A stretch of DNA of 64,000 bases from UBA2357 sp041916775 (GCA_041916775.1 JAYRYZ010000017.1:52480-116479); one strand, 5' to 3'; positions 17,798-26,657 are shown, numbered from the stretch's first letter. The notes: generated from the sequence alone by a model not told the origin. Numbers and translations: made by a program.

Positions 17798-19192
17798 ATG
17801 AGTTTCACTGGACCCGAACCTACCGTCGTCACCGCCCTGCGCGAGGCACTCGGTGCCGACGCGGTGCTCGCCGGCGACGCCGATCCCAAAGTGCTCCAGG
17901 ATTGGAGCGGCGTCGCGGGCGGGGTGCCGCTTGCGGTACTGCGGCCGAGGGACGTGGAGTCGCTGTCGCGGGCGATGGCGATCTGCCATGCGCATCGGCA
18001 GCCGGTGGTTCCGCAGGGTGGTTTATCCGGCCTGGTGGGTGGGGCCGTGCCTTGCGGTGGCGAGGTGGTGATTTCGCTCGAGCGGATGAACCGGATCGAG
18101 GCGATCGATCTGCAGTCCGGCACCGCGATCGTGGAGGCTGGCGCGATCCTGCAGACCGTGCAGGAGGCCTGCCGCGATGCGGGTGCGCTGCTCGCGATCG
18201 ACCTCGGCGCGCGCGGTTCGTGCCAGATCGGCGGCAACGTGTCCACCAACGCCGGCGGCAACCGCGTGATCCGCTACGGCAACAGCCGCGACAGCGTGCT
18301 GGGCCTGGAGGTGGTGCTGGCCGACGGTACGGTGCTGCCGATGATGAACCAGATGGTGAAGAACAACGCGGGTTTCGATCTCAAGCACCTCTTCATCGGC
18401 AGCGAGGGCCTGCTCGGCGTCGTCACGCGCGTGGTGCTGAAGCTGCACCCGCTGCCTGCCGGTGCCTGCACCGCGGTGGTGGCGCTCGCCGACTACGGCG
18501 CCGCGTTGCGCTTCCTGCGCCATGCGCAGGCGAGCCTGTCGGGCCAGGTGAGCGCCTTCGAGATCATGTGGCGGGATTACCTCATCGCCGCCACCCGGGC
18601 AAACGGCCTGCGCGCGCCGTTGGACGGCGACCACCCGGTGTATGTGCTGCTCGACATGCACTGCGGCCAACCGGAAACCGACACCCTGCGCTTCGAGACG
18701 ATGCTGGAACAGGCGATCGAGTCCGGCGTCATCCTTGATGCCGCGATCGCGCAATCGGTTGCGGATGCCGAGGCGTTCTGGGCCATTCGCGACGGCATCG
18801 CCGCGATCCTGCGCGCACGCGCCCCGACCATTAATTTCGACGTATCGGTGCCAATCGCGCACATCGGTGACGCTGCCGCCCGCATCCGCGCCGGCCTCGC
18901 GCGCGACTGGCCGGCGCTCGAGGCGCTCTTCTTCGGCCATGTCGGGGATGGCAACCTGCATGTCGTCGTCTGCGACGTGCCCGCCGATCACGATAGCCAA
19001 ACGCACATCGAGGGTCTGGTGTACGAGGTGGTGCGCGACTACCACGGCTCGATCTCCGCGGAGCATGGCATCGGCCTCCTGAAGAAACCCTGGCTCGCCC
19101 ACTCGCGCACGCCGGAAGAAATCGTGCTGATGCGTACGTTGAAGGCGGCGCTCGATCCACACGGAATCCTCAACCCGGGCAAGATGCTCTGA
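17798..19192 (+). CDS. FAD-linked 2-hydroxyacid dehydrogenase (GlcD/D2HGDH type)
   Basis: 464 residues. Residues ~40-220 form a PCMH-type FAD-binding domain (QGGLSGLVGGAVP, GGNVSTNAGGNRVIRYGN). The C-terminal FAD-linked oxidase domain ends with FFGHVGDGNLHVVV and EHGIGLLKK, the metal/substrate motifs of D-lactate, glycolate and D-2-hydroxyglutarate dehydrogenases. The exact substrate cannot be told. It follows moaC by 31 bases and precedes a two-component system by 22, so it may be co-transcribed with either. Confidence 0.88.
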   Translation: MSFTGPEPTVVTALREALGADAVLAGDADPKVLQDWSGVAGGVPLAVLRPRDVESLSRAMAICHAHRQPVVPQGGLSGLVGGAVPCGGEVVISLERMNRIEAIDLQSGTAIVEAGAILQTVQEACRDAGALLAIDLGARGSCQIGGNVSTNAGGNRVIRYGNSRDSVLGLEVVLADGTVLPMMNQMVKNNAGFDLKHLFIGSEGLLGVVTRVVLKLHPLPAGACTAVVALADYGAALRFLRHAQASLSGQVSAFEIMWRDYLIAATRANGLRAPLDGDHPVYVLLDMHCGQPETDTLRFETMLEQAIESGVILDAAIAQSVADAEAFWAIRDGIAAILRARAPTINFDVSVPIAHIGDAAARIRAGLARDWPALEALFFGHVGDGNLHVVVCDVPADHDSQTHIEGLVYEVVRDYHGSISAEHGIGLLKKPWLAHSRTPEEIVLMRTLKAALDPHGILNPGKML

Positions 19193-19214
19193 ATCATTGA
19201 CCAAGGCCCGCAGC

Positions 19215-19907
19215 ATGAAGCGCCTGCTCCTGATCGAGGACAACCCGGACCTCCTCGCCAACCTCGCGGACTATCTGTCGCTCAAGGGCTACACACCGGA
19301 TTGCGCCCAGGACGGACTAACCGGCCTGCACCTCGCCGCGAGCCGCGAATACGACCTGATCGTGGCCGACGTGATGCTGCCCGGCATCGACGGCTACACG
19401 CTGTGCCGCCGCGTGCGCCAGGACGCGGGGAAGACCACACCGATCATCATGCTCACCGCACGCGACGCGCTGGAAGACCGGCTCACCGGTTTCGACGCGG
19501 GCGCCGACGACTACCTGTGCAAGCCCTTTGCACTGGCGGAGCTCGCCGCGCGCATCGAGGCGGTGTTGAAGCGCAGCACCCGCGGCCATGTCCGCCGGCT
19601 TGCCGTCGCCGACCTGGTGTTCGACCTCGACACGCTGGACGTAGTCCGTGGCGGAGTCCGGCTGCAACTCGGCCCGACCGCGCTGAAGCTGCTCGAGGTG
19701 CTGATGCGCCGCAGCCCGGCCATTGTGCGTCGCGAGGAGCTGGAACACACCCTGTGGGGCGACACCCCGCCGGACAGCGACAGCCTGCGCAGCCACATCC
19801 ACGCACTGCGCGCGCAGCTCGACAAGCCCTTCGCGACCCCGCTGCTGCACACCGTGCATGGTGTGGGATTCCGCCTTGCGCAAGCCGCGCCGGCGCCACA
19901 GCCATGA
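19215..19907 (+). CDS. OmpR/PhoB-family response regulator (PmrA-like by context)
   Basis: 230 residues. The receiver domain has the acidic pocket ED (8-9), phosphoacceptor D52 and a KPF lysine. A winged-helix DNA-binding domain follows (about 135-225, ending HTVHGVGFRLA). The next gene, overlapping by ATGA, is its histidine kinase. A phosphoethanolamine transferase and PAP2 phosphatase then follow, so it probably controls envelope modification in the manner of PmrA. ATG 19215 was chosen over a TTG at 19197. Confidence 0.88.
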   Translation: MKRLLLIEDNPDLLANLADYLSLKGYTPDCAQDGLTGLHLAASREYDLIVADVMLPGIDGYTLCRRVRQDAGKTTPIIMLTARDALEDRLTGFDAGADDYLCKPFALAELAARIEAVLKRSTRGHVRRLAVADLVFDLDTLDVVRGGVRLQLGPTALKLLEVLMRRSPAIVRREELEHTLWGDTPPDSDSLRSHIHALRAQLDKPFATPLLHTVHGVGFRLAQAAPAPQP

Positions 19908-21226
19908 ACACCGCGCAGCGCGCGGGTTTTCGCATCGGCCTCGCGCAGCGCATCGTCATTGCGTTCGTGCTGATGACGGGCGCGGTCGCGCTGGTGTTCT
20001 CGGTCGCGCTGATGCATGCGATCGAGCTCGTGGAAGCGCATCTGATCACCGAGGGGCTGAACCAGACCCTGGACCACTGGCTACGCAGCGAGACCGCACT
20101 GCACGGCCCGGTGACGACCGGCTTTCCCTACCTTTTCGACAGCCGCGGCCAGCTCGGCCCGCTGCCACCCGACTGGAGCAATGCGCTCGCGCCCGGCTTC
20201 AACGAGGTCGAGCGCGACGGCGACACCCTGCACGCGGTGGTCAGGGAAATCGACGGGCGGCGGGTGCTGCTCTTCGACGACGCCACGGATTTCGAACGTC
20301 GCGAGACCCTGATCCGATGGTTGATCGTGCTCGGCGCACTCGCAAGCACCCTGCTGGCCGGCGTGCTCGGCGCGGTGCTCGCGCGGCGGATCATGGCGCC
20401 GGTCGTGCGTCTGGCCGAGCGCGTGCGGGATGTCGAGGCGCTGTCCTACGATGTCGCGCCGATCGCGGGCGACTTCGCCGACGACGAGGTCGGAAGGCTC
20501 GCCGAGGCCTTCGACCATAGCCTGGACGCGCTGCGGCGTGCGCTCGCGCGCGAACGCCTCATCACCAGCGACATCAGCCACGAACTGCGCAACCCGCTGA
20601 TGGTGATCGCCAGCAGCTGCGAGGTGCTGGCGGCGCGCTCGCCCGACGCCTCGCCCGAGGGCCGGACCCTAGCCCGCATCGTGCGTGCCAGTCGCGAGAT
20701 GCAGGAGATCGTCGACACCCTGCTGGCGTTGGCGCGCGCAGAGCAGGCTGGCGAAGGTGCAGTGCGCCGCATCAGCCTGCGCGACGCTGTCGAGGAACAG
20801 CTTGCCCGCTGGCAGCCACTCGCCGGGCAACGTGGCCTGACGCTCAGCATGCAGGACACGGATGAAGTGCCGCACGACGAACAGTGCAGCGAACCGGGCA
20901 GCGCGCTGAGGCTGCCCGCGGCGCCGCTTGCCACGGTGCTGTCCAATCTCATCCGCAACGCGCTCCACTACACCGAAGCGGGTTCGGTTTGCGTGTCGAT
21001 CGGCCGGAGCGCCGTCAGCGTCATCGATAGCGGCCCCGGCATCCCGGCACACGACCGTGACCGGCTGTTCCAGCCCTTCATGCGCGGAGACGGCTCGCAG
21101 GGCGACGGCATCGGCATCGGCCTCTCGCTGGTCGAGCGCATCTGCGCGAGCCAGGGCTGGCGCGTCACCCTGGAACCCAATCAACCGCACGGCTGCATCT
21201 TCCGCATCGCGTTCGACGCGGTTTGA
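19904..21226 (+). CDS. Sensor histidine kinase (PmrB-like by context)
   Basis: 440 residues. Membrane helices at about 17-39 and 138-160 flank a small ~100-residue periplasmic sensor region. A HAMP-like linker (161-213) is followed by the H-box ISHELRNPL with phosphorylated H226. An HATPase domain has NLIRNALHYTE (N box), VIDSGPGIP and GIGIGLSLVERI. The periplasmic domain shows no obvious ExxE iron motif, so the signal is unknown. Start codon overlaps the regulator stop. Confidence 0.9.
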   Translation: MNTAQRAGFRIGLAQRIVIAFVLMTGAVALVFSVALMHAIELVEAHLITEGLNQTLDHWLRSETALHGPVTTGFPYLFDSRGQLGPLPPDWSNALAPGFNEVERDGDTLHAVVREIDGRRVLLFDDATDFERRETLIRWLIVLGALASTLLAGVLGAVLARRIMAPVVRLAERVRDVEALSYDVAPIAGDFADDEVGRLAEAFDHSLDALRRALARERLITSDISHELRNPLMVIASSCEVLAARSPDASPEGRTLARIVRASREMQEIVDTLLALARAEQAGEGAVRRISLRDAVEEQLARWQPLAGQRGLTLSMQDTDEVPHDEQCSEPGSALRLPAAPLATVLSNLIRNALHYTEAGSVCVSIGRSAVSVIDSGPGIPAHDRDRLFQPFMRGDGSQGDGIGIGLSLVERICASQGWRVTLEPNQPHGCIFRIAFDAV

Positions 21227-21306
21227 CGTTTTCTTCACATTGTCTCGACGGGGCATTCACGCCGCGCCGGTTAAGTTGGCCGCTGGTCCATACGCCCGCG
21301 ACAACA

Positions 21307-23016
21307 ATGCCCCCAGCCGAAGCACAGTCCCCAACGAACACTCTTCCTCATCCTTCAGCCTCGGCCGCCCACGGTTCGCGCCTCGCGGCCCTGGCCGGCG
21401 CCCGCATCCGGATGCGGGCCGAGAGCCTGATCCTCATCGCCAGCGCCTGGTTCGCGCTGATGTTCAACGGTGCGTGGTGGAACGCCGTCCTCGCCGACAA
21501 GGTGATGAACACAGCCGTCCACTGGGCCTACGCAGCCGGCGTGTTCACGATTCTGGTCGCGGCGCAGTTCATCGTGATGGGTGTGCTCATCCCGCGCCGC
21601 ATCGTGAAGCCGGCGCTGCTGTTGCTGACGCTGGTCGCGGCGGGAGCGGCTTTCTACATCGACCACTATGGCGTGATCATCGACGCCGACATGATGCGCA
21701 ACGTCTTCGTCACCAGCCGCGCCGAGGCAGGCGAACTGATCAACACCAGCCTGATGTTGAACCTCGCGCTGCATGTGGGTCTGGTGGCGCTGATGCTGCG
21801 GCGGGTGGACATCGTGCCTGCCACGTCGCGACTGCGCGGCACACTCACCCGCGCGGGCGCCCTCTTCATCGCGCTGCTGCTGGGCGTGGGCGCGCTGCTC
21901 GCGGTGTTCCAGGACTTCTCCGGGTTGATGCGCAACCACAAGGCCATCCGCTACCTGATCACGCCGGCCAATGTGGTATATGCCAGCGCTCGCGCCACGG
22001 TGCGGCAATCGCGTCAGCAGGCCGCTGCCCGCCTGCCGGTGGGGGAAGACGCCCGCCTGGGGGCCAGCTGGAAACGCGCCGACAAGCCGATGCTGTTCGT
22101 CGTGGTGGTCGGCGAAACCGCCCGCGCCGCCAACTGGGGCCTCAACGGCTATGCGCGCGACACGACGCCGCAGCTCGCCGCACGCGATGTCACCAACTTC
22201 AGCGACGTCACCAGCTGCGGCACCAACACCGAGACGTCCGTGCCCTGCATGTTCTCGCAGACCGGGCGGCGCGACTACGACGAAGACCGCATCCGCGGCA
22301 CCGATTCGGTCCTGCATGTGCTCGCCCGTGCCGGGCTGGACGTGCGCTGGGTGGACAATCAGTCCGGCTGCAAGGGTGTGTGCGCCGACCTGCCGACCGA
22401 GCACACCGTGCGCAGCGCCGACCAGCCGGGCTGCGACGGGCAGTTCTGCCAGGACGACGTGCTGCTGGAAAAGCTGAAGACCCTCGCCGCCGCCCCCGGC
22501 AGCCATGTGGCAGTGCTGCACCAACTCGGCAACCACGGCCCGGCCTACGCCCGCCGCCATCCACCCGCCTTCCGTCGTTTCAGCCCCACCTGCGACAGCG
22601 GCGAGCTGCACCGCTGCGACACCGCATCCATCATCAACAGCTACGACAACGCCCTGCTCTACACCGACGATGTGCTCGGCCGCACCATCGATTTCCTGAA
22701 AGCCCAGTCGGAAAACTACGATACCGCGCTGCTGTATGTCTCCGACCATGGCGAATCGCTGGGCGAGAACGGCCTCTTCCTGCACGGCATCCCCTACGCG
22801 ATCGCACCCGATGCACAGAAGAAGGTGCCGATGGTCGCGTGGTTCTCGGACGGCTTCAGCCGCCGCGCGAGCCTCGACCCGACGTGCCTGCGTGCCAATG
22901 CGGATGCGCCCCTGAGCCACGACAACCTGTTCCACAGCCTGCTCGGCTTGCTGGATGTCGACACCCGGGCACGTGACGCTGCGCTCGACTTCACCGCCGT
23001 CTGCCGGGGCGCCTGA
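21307..23016 (+). CDS. eptA: Lipid A phosphoethanolamine transferase (EptA/MCR family)
   Basis: 569 residues. About five N-terminal membrane helices (roughly 38-205) are followed by a periplasmic alkaline-phosphatase-like domain. The catalytic nucleophile is T271 in VVGETARAANWGLNGY. SCGTNTETSVPCMFS and SDHGESLGENGLFLHG are the zinc-site segments, and the paired cysteines of the family are present. It transfers phosphoethanolamine to lipid A phosphates and lowers the surface negative charge. ATG 21307 is the first ATG; an in-frame TTG overlaps the kinase end. It is probably controlled by the preceding two-component system. Confidence 0.93.
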   Translation: MPPAEAQSPTNTLPHPSASAAHGSRLAALAGARIRMRAESLILIASAWFALMFNGAWWNAVLADKVMNTAVHWAYAAGVFTILVAAQFIVMGVLIPRRIVKPALLLLTLVAAGAAFYIDHYGVIIDADMMRNVFVTSRAEAGELINTSLMLNLALHVGLVALMLRRVDIVPATSRLRGTLTRAGALFIALLLGVGALLAVFQDFSGLMRNHKAIRYLITPANVVYASARATVRQSRQQAAARLPVGEDARLGASWKRADKPMLFVVVVGETARAANWGLNGYARDTTPQLAARDVTNFSDVTSCGTNTETSVPCMFSQTGRRDYDEDRIRGTDSVLHVLARAGLDVRWVDNQSGCKGVCADLPTEHTVRSADQPGCDGQFCQDDVLLEKLKTLAAAPGSHVAVLHQLGNHGPAYARRHPPAFRRFSPTCDSGELHRCDTASIINSYDNALLYTDDVLGRTIDFLKAQSENYDTALLYVSDHGESLGENGLFLHGIPYAIAPDAQKKVPMVAWFSDGFSRRASLDPTCLRANADAPLSHDNLFHSLLGLLDVDTRARDAALDFTAVCRGA

Positions 23017-23019
23017 GCC

Positions 23020-23790
23020 ATGCTGCAGTCACCCCCCACATTGCGCCGCCTCGACGACCCCCGCTGGCAGCAACGCCAGTTCGTCCTGCTCGCGCTCTCG
23101 GCGCTGACGCTGCTCGCGCTGTTCGAGTTCACTCGAGCGGACCTTGCGATCGCGAGCTGGTTCTTCGACCCGAGCGCCGGGCAGTTCCCGCTGCGCAACG
23201 ACGGCTTCCTCACCAAGGTCATGCACGACGGCGCCAAGCGCGTCCTGACCGTCCTCGCCCTCCTCGCGTTCGGCCTGTGCGTGCTCGGCATGCGCGGCCG
23301 GATCACCTGGCTTCCGCGGCGGGAGGCCTGGATTGCCGCACTCGGGATGCTCCTCATCCCCGCGCTGACCAGCCTCCTCAAGCAACTCACCAACCGACAC
23401 TGCCCCTGGGACGTGATGGATTTCGGCGGCTACGCCCCCTACCTGAGCCTGTTGGCGCTGCCCGACCCGACGCTGCGCCCCGGCGTGTGCTTCCCCGCCG
23501 GCCACGCATCCACCGGTTACCTCTGGCTCGTATGGGCGGTGGCGCTGCGCCCGGTCAGCGCACGCGCCGCGCGCGCAGCATTCTGGACAGGACTTGCGCT
23601 CGGCGGCGCACTCGGCTTCGCACAGATGCTGCGCGGCGCTCACTTTCTCTCGCACACACTGTGGACGATGTGGCTCGCCTGGGCGATCAGCGTACTGCTG
23701 TTCGCCGCCACTCAACGCGCCCGCGGCAGCGTGAGGATGGCGGCGGCGCCGCCGGTGGGGGCGGTGTCGAGGACCACGTCGCCGCCGTAG
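23020..23790 (+). CDS. PAP2-family membrane phosphatase
   Basis: 256 residues with about five to six helices. Phosphatase motifs are visible: K121-QLTN-R126 with P129 (a slight variant of KxxxxxxRP), PAGH (159-162) and RGAHFLSHTLW (205-215). Starting 3 bases after eptA, it probably acts on lipid A or undecaprenyl/phospholipid phosphates. The same eptA-type/PAP2 order occurs in mcr-1 cassettes. The last ~26 codons overlap the 3' end of the convergent kinase gene. Confidence 0.87.
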   Translation: MLQSPPTLRRLDDPRWQQRQFVLLALSALTLLALFEFTRADLAIASWFFDPSAGQFPLRNDGFLTKVMHDGAKRVLTVLALLAFGLCVLGMRGRITWLPRREAWIAALGMLLIPALTSLLKQLTNRHCPWDVMDFGGYAPYLSLLALPDPTLRPGVCFPAGHASTGYLWLVWAVALRPVSARAARAAFWTGLALGGALGFAQMLRGAHFLSHTLWTMWLAWAISVLLFAATQRARGSVRMAAAPPVGAVSRTTSPP

Positions 23791-25091
23791 AGTTGGGCCA
23801 GTTCGCGCGCGATTGCGAGGCCGAGGCCGGAGCCGGGGGTCGCCTCGTCGATGCGCACGCCGCGGGCAAATACGCTCTCGCGCTCCTCGGCGGGTACGCC
23901 GGGGCCGTCGTCCGAGATGACGAGCCTCAGCGACGGGCCGGCGTCCTCGACACGGATCGTTATCGCATGCATAGCCCATTTGCAGGCGTTGTCGAGCAGG
24001 TTACCGGCCATCTCCTGCAGATCCTGCAATTCACCCCGGAACGCGCAATCGGGCGCGTCGATGTGCAGGTTGATGTGAAGATCGCGCTCCGCATGCACGC
24101 GCTGCATCACCCGCACGAGGCCCTCCAGCACCGGGCGCACCGGGGTGCGTTGCCCCGATACCCGCACCGACGCAGCGGCACGCGCACGACGCAAGTGGAT
24201 ATCGACCTGCTGACGGGCGACCCGGACCTGCTCGTCCACCAGACGCGCAAACGGACCGGACTCGCCGGCTGCCGCGTTCGCGAGCACCGCGAGGGGTGTC
24301 TTCAGCGCATGCGCGAGGTTGCCCGCCTGGGTGCGCGCGCGCTCGACCACCCCGGCGTTGGCGCGTAGCACGGCGTTGAAGTCCTCCACGAGCGGCTGGA
24401 TCTCGCCGGGAAAGCGTCCCGAGATCTCGTTCGCGCGGCCCTCGCGCAGATCCACGAGACGCTCGCCCAGCCTGACGAGCGGCCGCAAGCCGACACGCAC
24501 CTGCACCAGCACGGCCACCAGCAATCCGGCCCCGAGCGCGCCTAGCGACACGAGCAACATGCGCGTGAAGCTGCGGATCGGTTTGACCAGTAGCGCCTCC
24601 TCGGCCGCCACCGCCACCAGCAGGGGTCTGTCGGGTGACTCGGGCAGTACGATGCGGCGCAGGATCACGCGCAACGGAAATGCCTCCGGCCCGCTGATGT
24701 GCCGGACCTCGTCCTCACCGCCGACAAATGGCGCAGCGCCGAGCGGGAGCACCGCATCCCAGAGCGAGCGCGAGCGCAGCACGGCAGGCCGCTCGGCGCC
24801 GACCTGGTCCACCTGCCAGTAGAAACCCGAGTAGGGTCGTGTGAAGCGCGGATCGCTGAGGCCGCCCGAAAGCACCGGCGCGCCACTCGCATCCATGTCC
24901 AGCACGGCGACCAACTGGTCGAGATGATGCGCGAGGTCGGCATCGAACTGGCGGGTGACGTGCTCACTGAAGAGCCTTGCAAGGCCCCAGCCGGCCACGA
25001 CGATGCACACCGCGATCCATGCAATCGTGCCGATCAGCAAACGGCGACGCAGCGAGCCGCGTCCCGGCGCTTCCGCGACCGCGCGGTTCAT
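23712..25091 (-). CDS. Sensor histidine kinase (PhoQ/BqsS-like)
   Basis: 459 residues. Membrane helices at about 18-38 and 178-198 enclose a ~140-residue periplasmic sensor. HAMP follows, then the H-box NLAHALKTPLAVL with H261, and an HATPase domain (NLLDNACKWA, SDDGPGVPAEE, GSGLGLAIA). The HALKTPL form of the H-box is typical of the PhoQ/BqsS group that senses cations. ATG 25091 overlaps the regulator stop (ATGA). Its 3' end overlaps the PAP2 gene by 79 bases. Confidence 0.9.
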   Translation of the reverse strand: MNRAVAEAPGRGSLRRRLLIGTIAWIAVCIVVAGWGLARLFSEHVTRQFDADLAHHLDQLVAVLDMDASGAPVLSGGLSDPRFTRPYSGFYWQVDQVGAERPAVLRSRSLWDAVLPLGAAPFVGGEDEVRHISGPEAFPLRVILRRIVLPESPDRPLLVAVAAEEALLVKPIRSFTRMLLVSLGALGAGLLVAVLVQVRVGLRPLVRLGERLVDLREGRANEISGRFPGEIQPLVEDFNAVLRANAGVVERARTQAGNLAHALKTPLAVLANAAAGESGPFARLVDEQVRVARQQVDIHLRRARAAASVRVSGQRTPVRPVLEGLVRVMQRVHAERDLHINLHIDAPDCAFRGELQDLQEMAGNLLDNACKWAMHAITIRVEDAGPSLRLVISDDGPGVPAEERESVFARGVRIDEATPGSGLGLAIARELAQLYGGDVVLDTAPTGGAAAILTLPRAR

Positions 25092-25756
25092 GACGCGTCG
25101 GGACTCACGAGGCGGTAGCCGAGGCCGCGCACCGTCTCGATCATGCCGGCGGGCAGCTTCTTGCGCAGCCGGCCAATGAAGACCTCGATGGTGTTGGAGT
25201 CGCGGTCGAAGTCCTGCGCATAGACATGCTCGATGAGCGCGCCGCGCGATACCAGCTCGCCGCGCCGGTGCATGAGGTAGGAGAGCACCTTGAACTCGTG
25301 GCTGGTCAGACTCAGCGCGCGGCCCGACAGCGTGACGCGGCTCGCCCGGGTATCCAGCACCAGCTCGCCGCACGCGAGCTCGGCGCGTGCATGTCCGGCG
25401 GCGCGGCGCATCAGCGCGCGCAGGCGGGCGAGAAGCTCTTCCATGTGGAAGGGTTTGGTCAGGTAGTCGTCGGCGCCCGCGTCGATGCCGTCCACCTTCT
25501 CGTGCCAGCTGTCGCGCGCAGTGAGAATCAGCACCGGCATGCCGCGATCATCGGCGCGCCACTTGCGTAGCACCGTGAGGCCGTCCATGCGCGGTAGGCC
25601 GAGGTCCAACACCACCGCGTCGAAGTCGTTCTCCGCGCCGAGGTGCCAGCCGTCCAGCCCGTTGGTCGCAAGTTCGACCACATGCCCCGCCTCGACCAGC
25701 GCGTCGTGCAACTGCACGCTCAAATGAGGCTCATCCTCGACGACCAGCACCCTCAC
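25088..25756 (-). CDS. OmpR-family response regulator (PhoP/BqsR-like)
   Basis: 222 residues: receiver with D51 in LDLGLPRMDG and the TKPF lysine, then a winged helix (about 125-218, ETVRGLGYRLV). It lies between a PepSY gene and its kinase, each overlapping by 4 bases, so the three are one unit. The TTCAG-N6-TTCAG repeats upstream of the PepSY gene and of the divergent cytochrome genes are the obvious candidate targets. Confidence 0.9.
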   Translation of the reverse strand: MRVLVVEDEPHLSVQLHDALVEAGHVVELATNGLDGWHLGAENDFDAVVLDLGLPRMDGLTVLRKWRADDRGMPVLILTARDSWHEKVDGIDAGADDYLTKPFHMEELLARLRALMRRAAGHARAELACGELVLDTRASRVTLSGRALSLTSHEFKVLSYLMHRRGELVSRGALIEHVYAQDFDRDSNTIEVFIGRLRKKLPAGMIETVRGLGYRLVSPDAS

Positions 25757-26085
25757 TGGCCCGACTCCCCGCGCATGCGTATGCCTCGCGCCTTCAGCAC
25801 ACTCCCGTCGCGCGCGTCGACCTCCAGCTTTGCCACATTGCCGCCCTGCTCCATCAGCTTGATCTCGTAGATCCAGCGCCCGTCATCGCGCTCGAGTTCA
25901 ACCTCGAGCACATGACCGGGGTGCGTCTTCTCGATGCCCGCCAGCACGACCCCCAGCGGCAACACCTCGCCCGCCTCGACCGCGCGCCGGGCGCGCTCGT
26001 GATCATCATCGGCGAAAGCCGGGTTCGAAGCGGAAAAAGACAGCGCCGCCGCCACGGCCATGAACACCCCACCCATCCGCTTCAT
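25753..26085 (-). CDS. Periplasmic PepSY-domain protein
   Basis: 110 residues with a signal peptide (cleavage likely after AFA near residue 25) and one PepSY domain (VELERDDGRWIYEIKLMEQGGNVAKLEVDARDG-like stretch, described in part here). PepSY proteins often accompany two-component systems and ferric or redox membrane proteins. The ATG at 26085 follows a GAGGGA ribosome site; an earlier ATG (26106) would place that site inside the gene. Overlaps the regulator start by ATGA. Confidence 0.85.
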   Translation of the reverse strand: MKRMGGVFMAVAAALSFSASNPAFADDDHERARRAVEAGEVLPLGVVLAGIEKTHPGHVLEVELERDDGRWIYEIKLMEQGGNVAKLEVDARDGSVLKARGIRMRGESGQ

Positions 26086-26138
26086 CGCATCTTCCCTCGC
26101 AGTCAAGCCTCAAACATGTGTTTTGTAACACGCCCTTT

Positions 26139-26155
26139 CTGAATGCGGGCTGAAC
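26139..26155 (-). promoter_or_regulatory. Direct-repeat regulator box toward the PepSY/two-component operon
   Basis: On the minus strand this reads TTCAG-N6-TTCAG (26154-26150 and 26143-26139), an 11-base pitch. A candidate -10, TTACAA (26128-26123), lies 10 bases downstream. OmpR/PhoB-family regulators commonly bind direct repeats with 11-base pitch and sit next to the -35. Binding by the adjacent regulator is inference. Confidence 0.6.
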
Positions 26156-26161
26156 ACCCAC

Positions 26162-26192
26162 TTCAGAACCCGTTCAGCCGGCCCGGTAGATG
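26162..26192 (+). promoter_or_regulatory. Mirror-image regulator box and -10 toward the cytochrome operon
   Basis: TTCAG at 26162-26166 and 26173-26177 (6-base spacer, 11-base pitch) is followed 9 bases later by a candidate -10 TAGATG (26187-26192), 34 bases before the DUF1924 start. Together with the opposite box at 26139-26154 it forms a 39-base dyad serving both divergent operons. Confidence 0.6.
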
Positions 26193-26226
26193 ATGGTTCC
26201 AACCTGACACGACCGGAGAACCCAGC

Positions 26227-26643
26227 ATGATCCGACCTGCACTCATCATTCTCACATTTGCCACCACGCTCGCCGCATCGGCCGTGCATGCCGGACCACG
26301 CGAGGACATCCTCGCCGCCCTGGCGGCGGCCGCCCGGACCGAGGACGCCGCCTTCAGCGGCTTCTCCGCTGCCGCCGGGGAGCGCCTGCATCTGTCGCGC
26401 AATAGCGGTGGCCAGGCCGACACGCCATCGTGCACCACCTGCCACGGCACCTCGCCCCGAGCAGGTGGCCAGACCCCAAGCGGCAAGACCATAGAACCCA
26501 TGGCGCTGTCGGTCTCGCCACAGCGCTACAGCGACGCCGCAAAGGTCGAGAAATGGTTCCGACGCAACTGCAAGGAAGTCCTCGGCCGCGAATGCAGCGC
26601 CCGCGAGAAGGGCGACTGGCTCGCCTACATGATCGAACAGTGA
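26227..26643 (+). CDS. DUF1924 monohaem cytochrome c (SHP-like)
   Basis: 138 residues. A signal peptide ends near residue 22 (AVHA). One c-type haem motif, CTTCH (69-73), is present, along with two further cysteines (C115, C123). The segment QRYSDAAKVEKWFRRNCKEVLGREC is diagnostic of DUF1924, the family of the oxygen-binding Sphaeroides haem protein SHP. In Rhodobacter, SHP is encoded with a dihaem cytochrome and a membrane cytochrome b, as here. Physiological role is not established. Confidence 0.88.
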   Translation: MIRPALIILTFATTLAASAVHAGPREDILAALAAAARTEDAAFSGFSAAAGERLHLSRNSGGQADTPSCTTCHGTSPRAGGQTPSGKTIEPMALSVSPQRYSDAAKVEKWFRRNCKEVLGRECSAREKGDWLAYMIEQ

Positions 26644-26657
26644 AATCAGCACGGAGC

